Assembly (NCBI GenBank): GCA_029781855.1
Contig: JAKOVX010000103.1
Location: 1-64,000 of the forward strand
Length of the DNA: 64,000 bases
Direction: 5' to 3'
DNA from: Acidobacteriota bacterium
GTDB taxonomy: Bacteria; Acidobacteriota; Blastocatellia; Pyrinomonadales; Pyrinomonadaceae
Part shown: piece after piece, positions 42,581-51,595 of the stretch
Position numbering within the stretch: the stretch's first letter is position 1
Layout of the letters: each line of letters starts with the position of its first letter
Notes under the pieces: generated by a model
Told to the model about the DNA's origin: nothing
Seen by the model: only the letters and a program-made list of their open reading frames with translations
Databases searched by the model: none
Made by a program: the position numbers and the translations under genes

Positions 42581-43570
42581 ATGGCAAAGAAGAAACCTGA
42601 ATCCGAAGAGCCGTCGTCCGAGGCCGTCACCAAAGCGTTGTCCGTTCGCTGCCGTTACTGCGGCCAGAAGAACGCGGTCAAGGAAGATTACGTGAACCGG
42701 TCGGCAAACTGCGGCAAGTGCAAGCTGCCGCTGTCGAACGAGCCGCATAAAAAGTTTGCGTCGCTCAACAAGCACGACTACATCCATCCGGCTGACAGCA
42801 AGGCGTTGGCGGCGCTTCGTGCCATTCCGGGGATCGATACCGCGTTGAAGAAGTTGCTGGCCGTCACCGGCGAGTCGGCGATACGAGTGTCCTTTATGGC
42901 ATCGGCGATCAGGGTCACCGACAAACAATGTCCCGACCTTTATGCCAAACTCCAGATCGCGTGCACGACGCTCGGCGTCGATATGCCGGATATGTTCATC
43001 CAGCAGAATCCGATGGTCAACGCGTTTACAGGCGGCGTCGAGCGGCCGGTGATCGTGCTCCATTCGGCGTTGCTCGAACGGCTGACGGACGAGGAAACGC
43101 TCGCGGTGATCGCCCACGAGGTCGGCCATATCCATTCGGAACACGTGCTTTACCTGACTGCCGCACGGCTGATGGAGGCACTTGCTAATCTTTCCATCGC
43201 CAGGCTTATTCCCGGCAGCGAGATCATCAAATTCATCGTCTCGGCCGGCATCTCGAGTGCACTGCTCGCGTGGTCGCGTCGAGCCGAGCTTAGCTGCGAC
43301 CGTGCAGCTCTGCTCGTCACGCAAGATCCACACGTCATCGGCCGGACAATGATGAAACTCGGCGGCGGCACATTTGCCTCGAAGATCGACTACGAACTCT
43401 TTCTCGAACAGGCACGCGAGTTTCAAAAGAACTACGACGAGAACAAGCTGGACAAATTCTGGGCCGACATCATCAACGCCGGCCTCTCGCACCCATTCCC
43501 GGTTTGGCGTGTCTCCGAGATCCTGCAATGGGTTGAGAGCGGGCAGTATCAGGGTTTGATGGATAAATAG
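42581..43570 (+). CDS. M48-family metalloprotease with N-terminal zinc ribbon
   Basis: A 329-residue protein. An N-terminal zinc ribbon (C24, C27, C44, C47; CRYCGQ and CGKCKLPL) precedes a peptidase M48 domain: NAFTGGVERPVIVLHSALLERLTDEETLAVIAHEVGHIHSEH with HEVGH at 179-183, and SRRAELSCDRAAL with the third ligand Glu of the E-x3-D motif. One or two hydrophobic stretches (ALANLSIARLIPGSEIIKFIVSAGISSALLAW) may associate with the membrane, as in HtpX. Likely a housekeeping or stress protease. Followed by a terminator. Confidence 0.88.
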   Translation: MAKKKPESEEPSSEAVTKALSVRCRYCGQKNAVKEDYVNRSANCGKCKLPLSNEPHKKFASLNKHDYIHPADSKALAALRAIPGIDTALKKLLAVTGESAIRVSFMASAIRVTDKQCPDLYAKLQIACTTLGVDMPDMFIQQNPMVNAFTGGVERPVIVLHSALLERLTDEETLAVIAHEVGHIHSEHVLYLTAARLMEALANLSIARLIPGSEIIKFIVSAGISSALLAWSRRAELSCDRAALLVTQDPHVIGRTMMKLGGGTFASKIDYELFLEQAREFQKNYDENKLDKFWADIINAGLSHPFPVWRVSEILQWVESGQYQGLMDK

Positions 43571-43588
43571 TCAAATTGCAGCAAAATA

Positions 43589-43631
43589 CGGAAGGGCCGA
43601 TCGGAGTTTTGATCGGCCCTTTCCGATTTTC
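43589..43631 (+). terminator. Intrinsic terminator of the rlmD-M48 operon
   Basis: CGGAAGGGCCGATC (43589-43602), 8 nt loop, GATCGGCCCTTTCCG (43611-43625), one bulged base, then ATTTTCG. Strong GC stem 20 bp after the protease stop. Confidence 0.8.
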
Positions 43632-43713
43632 GTTGAAAAATCGGGAAATGAACTGTAAGATTTTAGGTGTTGAAACTGTTTGTTAGCCCACCGATTTTCA
43701 ACCACTAATAATT

Positions 43714-44226
43714 ATGAGGAAAATTCTAGGCATCCTGGTCTTGCTCGTGTCGGCGGGTTCGGTCATCGCACAGGTGAATGGTGCCAAGGCCGGCGACGCG
43801 TCGTCGGAGGACGCGAAAGCTCAGGCTCTGAAGATCTACAAGGCGATGCAGCGTCACGACTGGAAAGAGATCTTCCAGCTCTCAACCTTTTCACCGGTAC
43901 TCACGAAATCACTCGGGAATGATGCTAACGCGGGGGCTAAGGCTATTGGAAATGCGGTTGGCTCGGATCCCGACGGGAAGAAAGTCTTCGACGCCGTTAC
44001 CAAGAGCATGTCCGATGTTGCTGTTGGCGAGCCAATTATAATGGGCGACAAGGCTAACGTTCCGACAACATCCACCGCCAAGCTGGATGGAAAAGACGTC
44101 AAATTACGCGGCCTGGCTCGATTGATCAAGTCCGGCGGTGTCTGGAAATGGGACCTGACATCTTCTGACGACATAGAGACCGCGACCGCCGAGGCTCTCA
44201 CCGAATTGCTCGGATCGATGGAATAA
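43714..44226 (+). CDS. Secreted protein of unknown function
   Basis: A 170-residue protein with signal peptide MRKILGILVLLVSAGSVIAQ. The mature part begins with a helix rich in acidic and Lys residues (SSEDAKAQALKIYKAMQRHDWKEIFQLSTFSP), followed by short strands (VAVGEPIIMGDKANVPTTSTAKLDGKDVKLRGLARLIKSGGVWKWDLTSS), a pattern like DUF4878/NTF2-type lumazine folds that occur in secreted binding proteins. Precedes cutA by 5 bp, so co-transcription is likely. Confidence 0.6.
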   Translation: MRKILGILVLLVSAGSVIAQVNGAKAGDASSEDAKAQALKIYKAMQRHDWKEIFQLSTFSPVLTKSLGNDANAGAKAIGNAVGSDPDGKKVFDAVTKSMSDVAVGEPIIMGDKANVPTTSTAKLDGKDVKLRGLARLIKSGGVWKWDLTSSDDIETATAEALTELLGSME

Positions 44227-44231
44227 GTTCA

Positions 44232-44543
44232 TTGCTGATCGTATTAACAACCGTTGAAACCCAAGCCGCCGGCGAGGACCTCGCAACGAAGATCGTCGAG
44301 GCCAAACTCGCTGGTTGCGTGCAGGTGCTGCCGCGGATGATATCTGTCTACGTGTGGGAAGGGAAGGTGACCAAGGACGGCGAGCACCTCTTGCTCATTA
44401 AGACGCTGCCCGAGAAGTTCGACGAGTTGAGCTCCTTTATCACGGCAAACCACGCCTATTCGGTTCCGGAGATCGTCGCCGTAGACGCGGCCCGCGTGTC
44501 CGAACCGTATCTGAAATGGATGGATGCGGCGATCTTCGGATAG
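44232..44543 (+). CDS. cutA: CutA-like divalent-ion tolerance protein
   Basis: A 103-residue trimeric ferredoxin-like-fold protein from a TTG start. LIVLTTVETQAAGEDLATKIVEAKLAGCVQVLPRMISVYVWEGKVTKDGEHLLLIKT and HAYSVPEIVAVDA...YLKWM are the CutA family blocks, including the conserved Cys-Val-Gln, YxW-E and VPEI motifs. It is linked to copper/divalent-cation tolerance in E. coli but its biochemical function is not settled. Its TTG lies 5 bp past the previous stop. Confidence 0.92.
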   Translation: MLIVLTTVETQAAGEDLATKIVEAKLAGCVQVLPRMISVYVWEGKVTKDGEHLLLIKTLPEKFDELSSFITANHAYSVPEIVAVDAARVSEPYLKWMDAAIFG

Positions 44544-44622
44544 TGATGAATGATGAACGGTAAGTGATCAGTTGAAACCCAAGATCCAAGATCCGAGAGG
44601 CTCAGTTTCCACCACTTTCACA

Positions 44623-45429
44623 TTACTTGGCCACGTTACTAACGCCGGAATTAAATGTCTTCACAATGAAATCGACCGCGTCGTTGGGCGAATCGGTCAG
44701 GTGGATCAGCCCGAGGTCTTCGGGGTTGATGTTCTTTTCGTTGAGCATCGTCGACGTCAGCCACTGCAGCAAACCCTGCCAATACTGAGACCCGAAAAGG
44801 ACGACCGGGAAGTTGCGGATCTTTCGCGTCTGGATCAGCGTCAGTGCCTCGAAGAGTTCGTCCATCGTGCCGAATCCGCCCGGGAAGATAACATACGCGT
44901 TGCTGTATTTGATGAACATCGTCTTGCGGACCATGAAGTATTTGAAGGTCAGCGATTTGGTCAAATACGGGTTCGGCATCTGCTCGAACGGCAGTTCGAT
45001 GTTGCACCCGACCGACACGGCTCCTGCCTGATGGGCACCTCGGTTCGCGGCCTCCATTATCCCCGGTCCGCCGCCGGTGATGATCTCAAAATCGGCCTCG
45101 CCGAGCAGCCGTGCGGTCTCCTGAGCGGCCTTGTACATTTCGTCGTCGGGATGAGTGCGGGCCGAACCAAATATCGAAACGCCGCGTGTGATCGTAGCGA
45201 GATGGTCAAATCCTGTTACGAATTCGCCAAGGATGCGAAACACACGCCACGAATCCGATGTCCGGTATTCGTCCTCGAGCTCCGGCGAGCGGAGCAGGAC
45301 TTCGTCATCCGTCAGGTGCCAATAGCCCGGCTCCTGCTGCCGTTTCTTAACATCGGCTACAGTTTTGGGGACAACTGGCTTTTGCACCGCTCCGGAAACT
45401 TTGGATTTGTTCGGTTTCGTTTTTGCCAT
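44623..45429 (-). CDS. LOG-family nucleotide 5'-monophosphate phosphoribohydrolase
   Basis: A 268-residue Rossmann-fold protein with the LOG signatures FEIITGGGPGIMEAANRGAHQAGA and YVIFPGGFGTMDELFEALT (PGGxGTxxE). Family members hydrolyse (cytokinin or purine) nucleoside monophosphates to base and ribose-5-phosphate; bacterial members also act as AMP/pyrimidine nucleosidases. The Lys-rich N-terminus (AKTKPNKSK) begins at the Met at 45429; the frame stays open further upstream (MNSIDSQDSTDYQD...), but that part is made of 9 bp repeat units, so I regard it as non-coding. Downstream of fabI in the same direction. Confidence 0.85.
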   Translation of the reverse strand: MAKTKPNKSKVSGAVQKPVVPKTVADVKKRQQEPGYWHLTDDEVLLRSPELEDEYRTSDSWRVFRILGEFVTGFDHLATITRGVSIFGSARTHPDDEMYKAAQETARLLGEADFEIITGGGPGIMEAANRGAHQAGAVSVGCNIELPFEQMPNPYLTKSLTFKYFMVRKTMFIKYSNAYVIFPGGFGTMDELFEALTLIQTRKIRNFPVVLFGSQYWQGLLQWLTSTMLNEKNINPEDLGLIHLTDSPNDAVDFIVKTFNSGVSNVAK

Positions 45430-45692
45430 ATCTTGATAGTCTGTCGAGTCTTGCGAGTCTATCGAGTTCATCGAGTCGGCCGAGTATGCCGAGTTCAGCG
45501 TGTCGGTCGAGTCTGTCGAGTTTAGCGAGTCGGTCGAGTCTGCCGGGTTAAGCGAGTCCTTTTTATTCTCTTGGTCTGGTTACTACAGGCCCTCACACCA
45601 TTTTATGTTAATTATGCGGACCCGCCCGCCCGGACAGACTCGATAGACTCGAACGACTCGCTAGACTCGACGAACTCGATAGACTCAACGTA
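45430..45692. repeat. 9 bp-period GACTCG repeat forming a large inverted pair
   Basis: Left arm 45430-45562: about fourteen 9 bp units around CGAGTC (for example GTCGAGTCT). Right arm about 45635-45690: six to seven units in the opposite orientation (GACTCGATA, GACTCGAAC, GACTCGCTA). Between the arms is a 70 bp non-repeated piece. Together they could fold a long hairpin in the transcript between fabI and the LOG gene. The left arm is open in frame with the LOG gene, giving Ser-Asp-Ser-like repeats. Confidence 0.85.
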
Positions 45693-46454
45693 CTAAATCC
45701 CCATAATGTTGTAGCCGCAGTCGACGAAGATCGTCTCGCCGGTGATCCCGGTCGACAGATCGCTGACTAGGAAGAGAGCCGTATTGCCAACTTCCGCGAC
45801 GGTGACGTTTCGCTGCAGCGGCGTTTTTTCGCCGACGTAGCTGAGGAGCGAGCCCATATTTTTGACCCCGCGGGCAGAAAGAGTGTTGATAGGGCCGGCC
45901 GAGATCGCGTTTACGCGGATGTTGCTCTTGCCGAGATCGGCTGCGAGATATCGTGTCGAAGATTCCAATGCCGCTTTGGCGACGCCCATGACGTTGTACG
46001 AGGGCACGACCTTTTCCGAGCCGTAATATGTCATCGTGACAATGCTGCCGCCGTCGGTCATCAGAGGCAGAGCCGCCCGGGCGACCTGCGTCAGCGAATA
46101 TGCACTGATCTCGAGAGCCGTGCGAAACGCGTCACGCGATGTATTGAGAAATTCACCCTCGAGCGCTTCTTTCGGGGCGAACGCGATGGAGTGGACGACG
46201 AAATCGAGCCGCCCGTACTTCTTCCCAATAGCGTCGAATGCGGCGTCCACCGATTCCTGATCGCTGACGTCACACGGCACGACGAGCGAATCCGGCACCT
46301 CTGCGGCGAGCTTTTCGACGTTTTCCTGCAGGCGTTCGCCCTGGTAGGTAAACGCGAGCCTTGCACCGTTTTCGGCACAGGCCTGGGCACATGCCCACGC
46401 GATCGAACGCTTGTTCGCGACGCCCATTATCAATCCGATCTTGTCTTTTAACAT
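45693..46454 (-). CDS. fabI: Enoyl-[acyl-carrier-protein] reductase (NADH)
   Basis: A 253-residue short-chain-dehydrogenase-fold enzyme. KIGLIMGVANKRSIAWACAQACAENGARLAFTY is the FabI cofactor loop, VHSIAFAPKEALEG the second block, and YYGSEKVVPSYNVMGVAKAALESSTRYLA holds the Tyr-x6-Lys catalytic pair. Reduces trans-2-enoyl-ACP in the last step of each fatty-acid elongation cycle in the cytosol. The start at 46454 is placed at MLKDKIG, where the fold begins; the longer frame to 46532 is not homologous. Minus-strand order: PfkB kinase, membrane protein, fabI, LOG protein. Confidence 0.95.
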   Translation of the reverse strand: MLKDKIGLIMGVANKRSIAWACAQACAENGARLAFTYQGERLQENVEKLAAEVPDSLVVPCDVSDQESVDAAFDAIGKKYGRLDFVVHSIAFAPKEALEGEFLNTSRDAFRTALEISAYSLTQVARAALPLMTDGGSIVTMTYYGSEKVVPSYNVMGVAKAALESSTRYLAADLGKSNIRVNAISAGPINTLSARGVKNMGSLLSYVGEKTPLQRNVTVAEVGNTALFLVSDLSTGITGETIFVDCGYNIMGI

Positions 46455-46537
46455 AAGCTTTTTAATGAAATTCGACGAATAACGACCAAATTGTGCGAGT
46501 TTAGCGCACGCCGCGACGATCCATCCGTTCATGTATT

Positions 46538-47359
46538 TTAATCCGTAACATATATCTTTTGCAGCGATTCGAAATCGAGCAAGCGGATGTCGATATCGAC
46601 CGGCGTGTCGGAGAATCGCCGCGTGATCAGCATCGACCGGAGCTTTTCTTCCTCGTCGGCGGTCAGCTGGGTAACGAGCACCAGCATCAACCGCAACTTA
46701 AGCCGCAGCCGCATTTCGGCAAGATTCTTCTTTGCCTGAACGATCTTTTTGAGCATCGATTCGATCTTGTCCTGCCGCACGTCCGGGACGACGAGGAACG
46801 AGACCTCAATGCAGGTGATCATGTCCTGCTCGATCAGGATCGCGTCGAAGTGCGTCGAGCCGAGCTGCACGTGACGGAGGAGCGGCATCTTCTCTTCCTG
46901 CTGGATCTGGCGAAGGGCGAGATCCTCGGCGACTATGTAGGCCGAGAGCAGGTCGGGCATCTGATCTTCTTCGACGCCGAGAAGGCGGGTCAGTTCGCGG
47001 ACCTCGAGATTTACGTTTTGCCGCTGGAGCTCGGGCATCGCGGCGTCCCACTTAACGAGCCGGCGGTCGCTGGTCGCGATAAGGCGGCGATTACGGCTCA
47101 GATTCAAAACGATATATGCCGCAACAAAGAAAGCGGCGGCGATCAGTAATACTGCCGGCGTCCACAAACCGTCGCGAACCGTGACGATCGCTCCGGCACC
47201 AAGACACATAAACGCCAACGCCCCCGCGATAAAGAGGGCATAGCCGGTCGACCGCCGCTCGAAACGAGCCAGCGGATTCTCCGTTTTGTCCGGCAATGCG
47301 GCTTGCGCGGCCGCGGCTTTAACCTGCTGTTGTGGCACGTTCAAATGGGATGTCGTCAA
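46538..47359 (-). CDS. Membrane protein of unknown function
   Basis: A 273-residue protein with two transmembrane helices (about 40-62, ALFIAGALAFMCLGAGAIVTV, and 66-88, LWTPAVLLIAAAFFVAAYIVL) and a cytosolic domain of about 180 residues with mixed alpha/beta strands (FDAILIEQDMITCIEVSFLVVPDVRQDKIESMLKKIVQAKKN...LKLRLMLVLVTQL...ITRRFSDTPVDIDIRLLDFESLQ). No motif of a known enzyme family. Its start overlaps the PfkB kinase gene by 41 bp; a GTG at 47338 is an alternative start. Confidence 0.6.
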   Translation of the reverse strand: MTTSHLNVPQQQVKAAAAQAALPDKTENPLARFERRSTGYALFIAGALAFMCLGAGAIVTVRDGLWTPAVLLIAAAFFVAAYIVLNLSRNRRLIATSDRRLVKWDAAMPELQRQNVNLEVRELTRLLGVEEDQMPDLLSAYIVAEDLALRQIQQEEKMPLLRHVQLGSTHFDAILIEQDMITCIEVSFLVVPDVRQDKIESMLKKIVQAKKNLAEMRLRLKLRLMLVLVTQLTADEEEKLRSMLITRRFSDTPVDIDIRLLDFESLQKIYVTD

Positions 47360-48257
47360 AGTGCGTCATCTGCTTAAAGTCCCTGAAACGCTGGTTGATC
47401 TCAGGATAATCGAGGGCGTCGACCCGCTCGGTGCCGAATTTTTCGACGTTGAACGACGCCATTACCGATCCGTAGATCATCGCCCGGCGAAGGATCTCGT
47501 CGGTGATCTCCGTGTGGCTGGCGAGATAGCCCATAAAGCCGCCCGCAAATGTATCGCCCGCACCGGTCGGATCGTAAACGCTCTCGAGCGGATACGCCGG
47601 AGCCGTGAAGTAACTGTCCCGCGTGAACAATGTCGCGCCGTACTCGCCTCGTTTGATGACGACCGCTTTTAATCCGAGGTCCATGATCGCTCTCGCCGCC
47701 TTGTAGATACTCGGCTCGTCGGTCAACTGTCGCGCCTCGGCGTCATTGATGATGATGCAGTCGACGACCTTGATCGTCTCCAGCAGAGCGTCCTTCATCG
47801 ATGAGATCCAGAAATTCATCGTGTCCATCGCGACAAATTTCGCGTCGGGGCACTGTTCGCGAACCTGCTTTTGCAGCATCGGCAAAATATTTGCGAGAAA
47901 GAGCATATCCGCCTCTTTCGATCGGTCCGAGAGTTTGGGGTCGAACGTCTCGAAAACATTTAGCTGCGTGTCGAGCGTGTGGGCCGTATTCATGTCATAG
48001 TCATAGCGGCCGCTCCAGAAAAAGGTCTTGCCGTCGGGGACGACCTGGATGTCGTCGGTATTGATCGCGTGCCGCTTGAATACCGCCCACTCATCATCGC
48101 CGAAATCGCCGCCGACAACCCCGACCGCATTCACCTGCGTAAAGAAGCTCGCCGACAACCCGAAATGCGTCGCCGCACCGCCAAGTATCTTTTCGCGTTT
48201 GCCAAACGGCGTTTCCAAAGCGTCAAACGCAACCGAACCAACTACTGTTAAAGACAT
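47319..48257 (-). CDS. PfkB-family carbohydrate kinase
   Basis: A 312-residue ribokinase-fold enzyme. N-terminal VVGSVAFDALETPFGKREKILGGAATHFGLSASFF is the PfkB N-signature with substrate-binding Asp; GDFGDDEW, then C-terminal YPLESVYDPTGAGDTFAGGFMGYLAS carries the DTGAGD anion hole and catalytic Asp. Phosphorylates a sugar or nucleoside with ATP; sequence does not reveal which. Precedes the membrane protein and fabI in a run on the minus strand. Confidence 0.88.
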   Translation of the reverse strand: MSLTVVGSVAFDALETPFGKREKILGGAATHFGLSASFFTQVNAVGVVGGDFGDDEWAVFKRHAINTDDIQVVPDGKTFFWSGRYDYDMNTAHTLDTQLNVFETFDPKLSDRSKEADMLFLANILPMLQKQVREQCPDAKFVAMDTMNFWISSMKDALLETIKVVDCIIINDAEARQLTDEPSIYKAARAIMDLGLKAVVIKRGEYGATLFTRDSYFTAPAYPLESVYDPTGAGDTFAGGFMGYLASHTEITDEILRRAMIYGSVMASFNVEKFGTERVDALDYPEINQRFRDFKQMTHFDDIPFERATTAG

Positions 48258-48282
48258 CTATTAAAAATTCTCCAAAATTAGG

Positions 48283-49104
48283 TTATTTGTTTTCGAACCG
48301 GGAACTTAATCGGTCGCCGACGGAAGCGAGTTCGAACAGCTGAATCTTAGCGGTTCGATAGTTGACTTGCACAACTTCAGCCGCCGCCTCAAAACGAGGA
48401 TCGGATTTCGCAGAAACCAAATTCATCCCGACTCGCACGCCATCGGCCTTACCCTTATCTATCGTTCCAAAAAACTTTTCCCCTTCAAATTGAACGCTCA
48501 AGATCTGGGTAGCGAATGGACGCTCTAGTAGATAAGAAGCCCAATTTTCAGGTAGTTGCGGAAATCCAACGACCGGCGACAAGCTCGAACCAAAGTCAAG
48601 CTTGGTATTTAACTTATCGCGAACTTCAAACACTCCAATGTAACTGTCAATATGCAGGCCCGCCCGCGGTTCAATGCCGAGATTGACAGCGTTGACAAAC
48701 GATAACAACTGAGAATTAGCTATCAAATAAATCCGATCGGACCAGGTGGCCAGCCATGAGACGTGAGTTGCCCTGTTCTTACTATTTTCCAGAAGGATAT
48801 CGGTGAACTTGCCATTACCATCATCTTGAATCAATGTTACCGGTTTGAAAATAACACTATCCGCTTGCACCCTAAAGTTTCCGGTTTCTGAGGTCTTGAA
48901 AGTACAGCTCGAATATTCGCTTTTGTAAGTCCCGTCGGCCATCAAGGTGGTGATCGAAGAGGAAGATTTCGTACCGTAGGCGTACGTCCCGGCTAATTCC
49001 TCAAATCGGAATTCTCGACCGGTTTGCGCAGACAAATTGACCGCTAAGATCAGGATTGCGAGCACGGCCGCGAATCCAATTCCGTTATTCACTCTACGTA
49101 ACAC
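48283..49104 (-). CDS. Secreted protein of unknown function
   Basis: A 273-residue protein with a signal peptide (ILILAVNLSAQTG, cleavage about 27). The middle (AGTYAYGTKSSSSITTLMADGTYKSEYSSCTFKTSETGNFRVQADSVIFKP) is beta-rich. The last 60 residues (FFGTIDKGKADGVRVGMNLVSAKSDPRFEAAAEVVQVNYRTAKIQLFEL) have the G-x-x-x-G-V-x-x-G-M pattern and interspersed strands of MreC/FlgT-like small barrels. Six bp behind the glyoxalase-like gene. Confidence 0.6.
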   Translation of the reverse strand: MLRRVNNGIGFAAVLAILILAVNLSAQTGREFRFEELAGTYAYGTKSSSSITTLMADGTYKSEYSSCTFKTSETGNFRVQADSVIFKPVTLIQDDGNGKFTDILLENSKNRATHVSWLATWSDRIYLIANSQLLSFVNAVNLGIEPRAGLHIDSYIGVFEVRDKLNTKLDFGSSLSPVVGFPQLPENWASYLLERPFATQILSVQFEGEKFFGTIDKGKADGVRVGMNLVSAKSDPRFEAAAEVVQVNYRTAKIQLFELASVGDRLSSRFENK

Positions 49105-49110
49105 TGCAGG

Positions 49111-49488
49111 CTATTTTACACGCCACGGCGGGTTTTTGCGATTTTCGCCGGCACGGAACAGGCAAATTTTGTTTCCGTTGGGGTCGCGGAGGTATGCCTG
49201 GCGCCAGAGCCAGTCGCGGTCGGTGGGGTCTTCGTCGAATTCGAGGCCAAGGGATTTGAGGCGATCGACCTCGGAGTCGAGGTCGTCGCACTCGAAATAG
49301 AGGACGATGTTGTTGGTCGTGACGGCCTCGTCATCGATGTTGACGGAGAGCGTGGATTCGCCGTCGGGGCACTCTAGACGGGCGTAACGCGGCAGGGAAT
49401 CGACGATGCGTTTGAGGCCGAGCTTTTCGAAGAACTCGACCGTTTCGACCGGTCGCGCCGAGTAAATGGTGACCTGGTTGAGATCCAT
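49111..49488 (-). CDS. Glyoxalase/bleomycin-resistance (VOC)-family protein
   Basis: A 125-residue single VOC module: NQVTIYSARPVETVEFFEKLGLKRIVDSLPRYARLECPDGESTLSVNIDD, then NIVLYFECDDLDSEVDRLKSLGLEFDEDPTDRDWLWRQAYLRDPNGNKICLFRAG. The E (YFECDD) and the RDPNGN segment are typical; the first metal-ligand His is replaced (NQVTIY), so it may not be a metal enzyme. Substrate unknown. The start at 49488 is where the VOC fold begins. Confidence 0.82.
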   Translation of the reverse strand: MDLNQVTIYSARPVETVEFFEKLGLKRIVDSLPRYARLECPDGESTLSVNIDDEAVTTNNIVLYFECDDLDSEVDRLKSLGLEFDEDPTDRDWLWRQAYLRDPNGNKICLFRAGENRKNPPWRVK

Positions 49489-49609
49489 TTTGGAGGGCGT
49501 ACACTCTTGTCCGCATGAGGGCCGCTTCGGCCCGAACAATTCACTAAGTATCTTCCATTTCTCGCCGGAGGAACCGGCGATGCGGACAAGAGTGTCCGCT
49601 CTCCGTCGG

Positions 49610-50068
49610 CTACTCTTTCGGGATCAATTCGAGGGTCTTTTTGGCTTCCTCGAAGTATTTACTTTCGGGATATTTCTGGACGATCATCCCGAGGTAAACA
49701 CGGGCATCCTCCTTCAATTTTTCAGGAGCGAATCGCTTTTTCTCTTTCTCGGATTTGAGGTCCAGTTTCTGTTTCCCTTTGTTTTCCGACAGATAGTAGC
49801 TGCTCATACCGGCGAGGTAGAGGAACTCGTCGATCTTCGAAAAATCCGGATACGCAGCGAACGTTTCGTCGAATCGGAGTATCACCTGTTTGTAGGCCTT
49901 TTTTCCGGGTGCAAAGCCCTGCCAGGCGACATCCAAATTGTGCTTGGCGTCCGCCTCCATCAACGGATCACGGTCGATCGCAGGTGTGACGTTGCGCTGA
50001 GCAATCGCAGAAAACGAAAAAATCCCGATCGCGGCAACAGCAAAAACTAAAGATAAGAACCTTTTCAT
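49610..50068 (-). CDS. BamD-like outer-membrane/TPR protein, shortened
   Basis: A 152-residue protein with signal peptide (LVFAVAAIGIFSFSAIAQ), without a lipobox cysteine. The mature part has two TPR-like helical pairs (FAPGKKAYKQVILRFDETFAAYPDFSKIDEFLYLAGMSSYYLSE and KLKEDARVYLGMIVQKYPESKYFEEAKKTLELIP), like half of BamD/YbgF-type proteins. It may be a scaffold in outer-membrane assembly, but without the usual length and lipid anchor a BamD role is not supported. Follows mtnP by about 130 bp. Confidence 0.65.
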   Translation of the reverse strand: MKRFLSLVFAVAAIGIFSFSAIAQRNVTPAIDRDPLMEADAKHNLDVAWQGFAPGKKAYKQVILRFDETFAAYPDFSKIDEFLYLAGMSSYYLSENKGKQKLDLKSEKEKKRFAPEKLKEDARVYLGMIVQKYPESKYFEEAKKTLELIPKE

Positions 50069-50083
50069 AAGCTATTTTGATGT

Positions 50084-50198
50084 GCACTTAGAGCTTTAGG
50101 TTTTCTCAGTGTTCTTTGTGTCTCCGGCTTCGTGAACTTTGTGTTAGAAGATCATTTAACACAAAGGGCACAAAGTGAAGACACAAAGTGCACGTAGA
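50084..50198. repeat. CACAAAG interspersed repeat, imperfect inverted pair
   Basis: CTTTGTGTCT and AACTTTGTGTTA on the left are mirrored by TAACACAAAGGGCACAAAGTGAAGACACAAAG on the right around a 10 nt centre. It can fold a long hairpin. It lies between mtnP and the BamD-like gene. Confidence 0.7.
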
Positions 50199-50202
50199 GG
50201 GA

Positions 50203-51072
<870 letters not shown>

Positions 51073-51086
51073 TATTGTTCGAGCAA

Positions 51087-51572
51087 CTATTTCTTACCGC
51101 AATCAAACCCTGTCACGACAGCGGAAAGCTCACCCGCATTACGTTTTTGCAGCAACGATTCGATTTTGTCGAATTTGGTCTTGGGATTGTCCGAAACACC
51201 ATTTTCGTAAGCTTTGAGTGCGAGCAAAAGGCCAGAGAGTTGGGCTGCGTTTTCGTCATTTGCTTTATCCGGTGAGCCGATCTTAAAGGCTCCCATACCG
51301 ATCGTGTAACCCATTGTCATCATCGATGAGTTCTTATTCTTTTTATCGCTGAATAAGCCAAAAACTTGGCCGCATACGATGAGATGAACGTCTTCGGTTT
51401 CGATCAGCCATTTGAGAGCACGTTCCTGCTGCCCGGCGGCTTCCTTTGACTTCGTATTCGCTTCGATCGCCTTCGCAGCGTCGATCACATTCTGCTTGTC
51501 GTCTTGCGCCAGAGCCGTCTGAAAAAGAGCTAAAGTCGCGAGGATGAGAGCAAGACTTTTGAATTTCCGCAT
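51087..51572 (-). CDS. Secreted helical protein of unknown function
   Basis: A 161-residue protein with a signal peptide ([25 protein letters not shown]). The mature part is a helical bundle ([48 protein letters not shown] and [47 protein letters not shown]) with two cysteines (CGQ, DCGKK) that could form a disulfide. No family recognised. Fourteen bp upstream of mtnP. Confidence 0.6.
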   Translation of the reverse strand: MRKFKSLALILATLALFQTALAQDDKQNVIDAAKAIEANTKSKEAAGQQERALKWLIETEDVHLIVCGQVFGLFSDKKNKNSSMMTMGYTIGMGAFKIGSPDKANDENAAQLSGLLLALKAYENGVSDNPKTKFDKIESLLQKRNAGELSAVVTGFDCGKK

Positions 51573-51595
51573 GTGTAGCTAATCTCCCTGAATGA

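Noticed and set aside
45430-45471. Asp-Ser-rich N-terminal extension of the LOG protein
   Set aside because: Encoded by 9 bp repeat units; MAKTKPNK at 45429 is a better start. Kept as a question in the findings.
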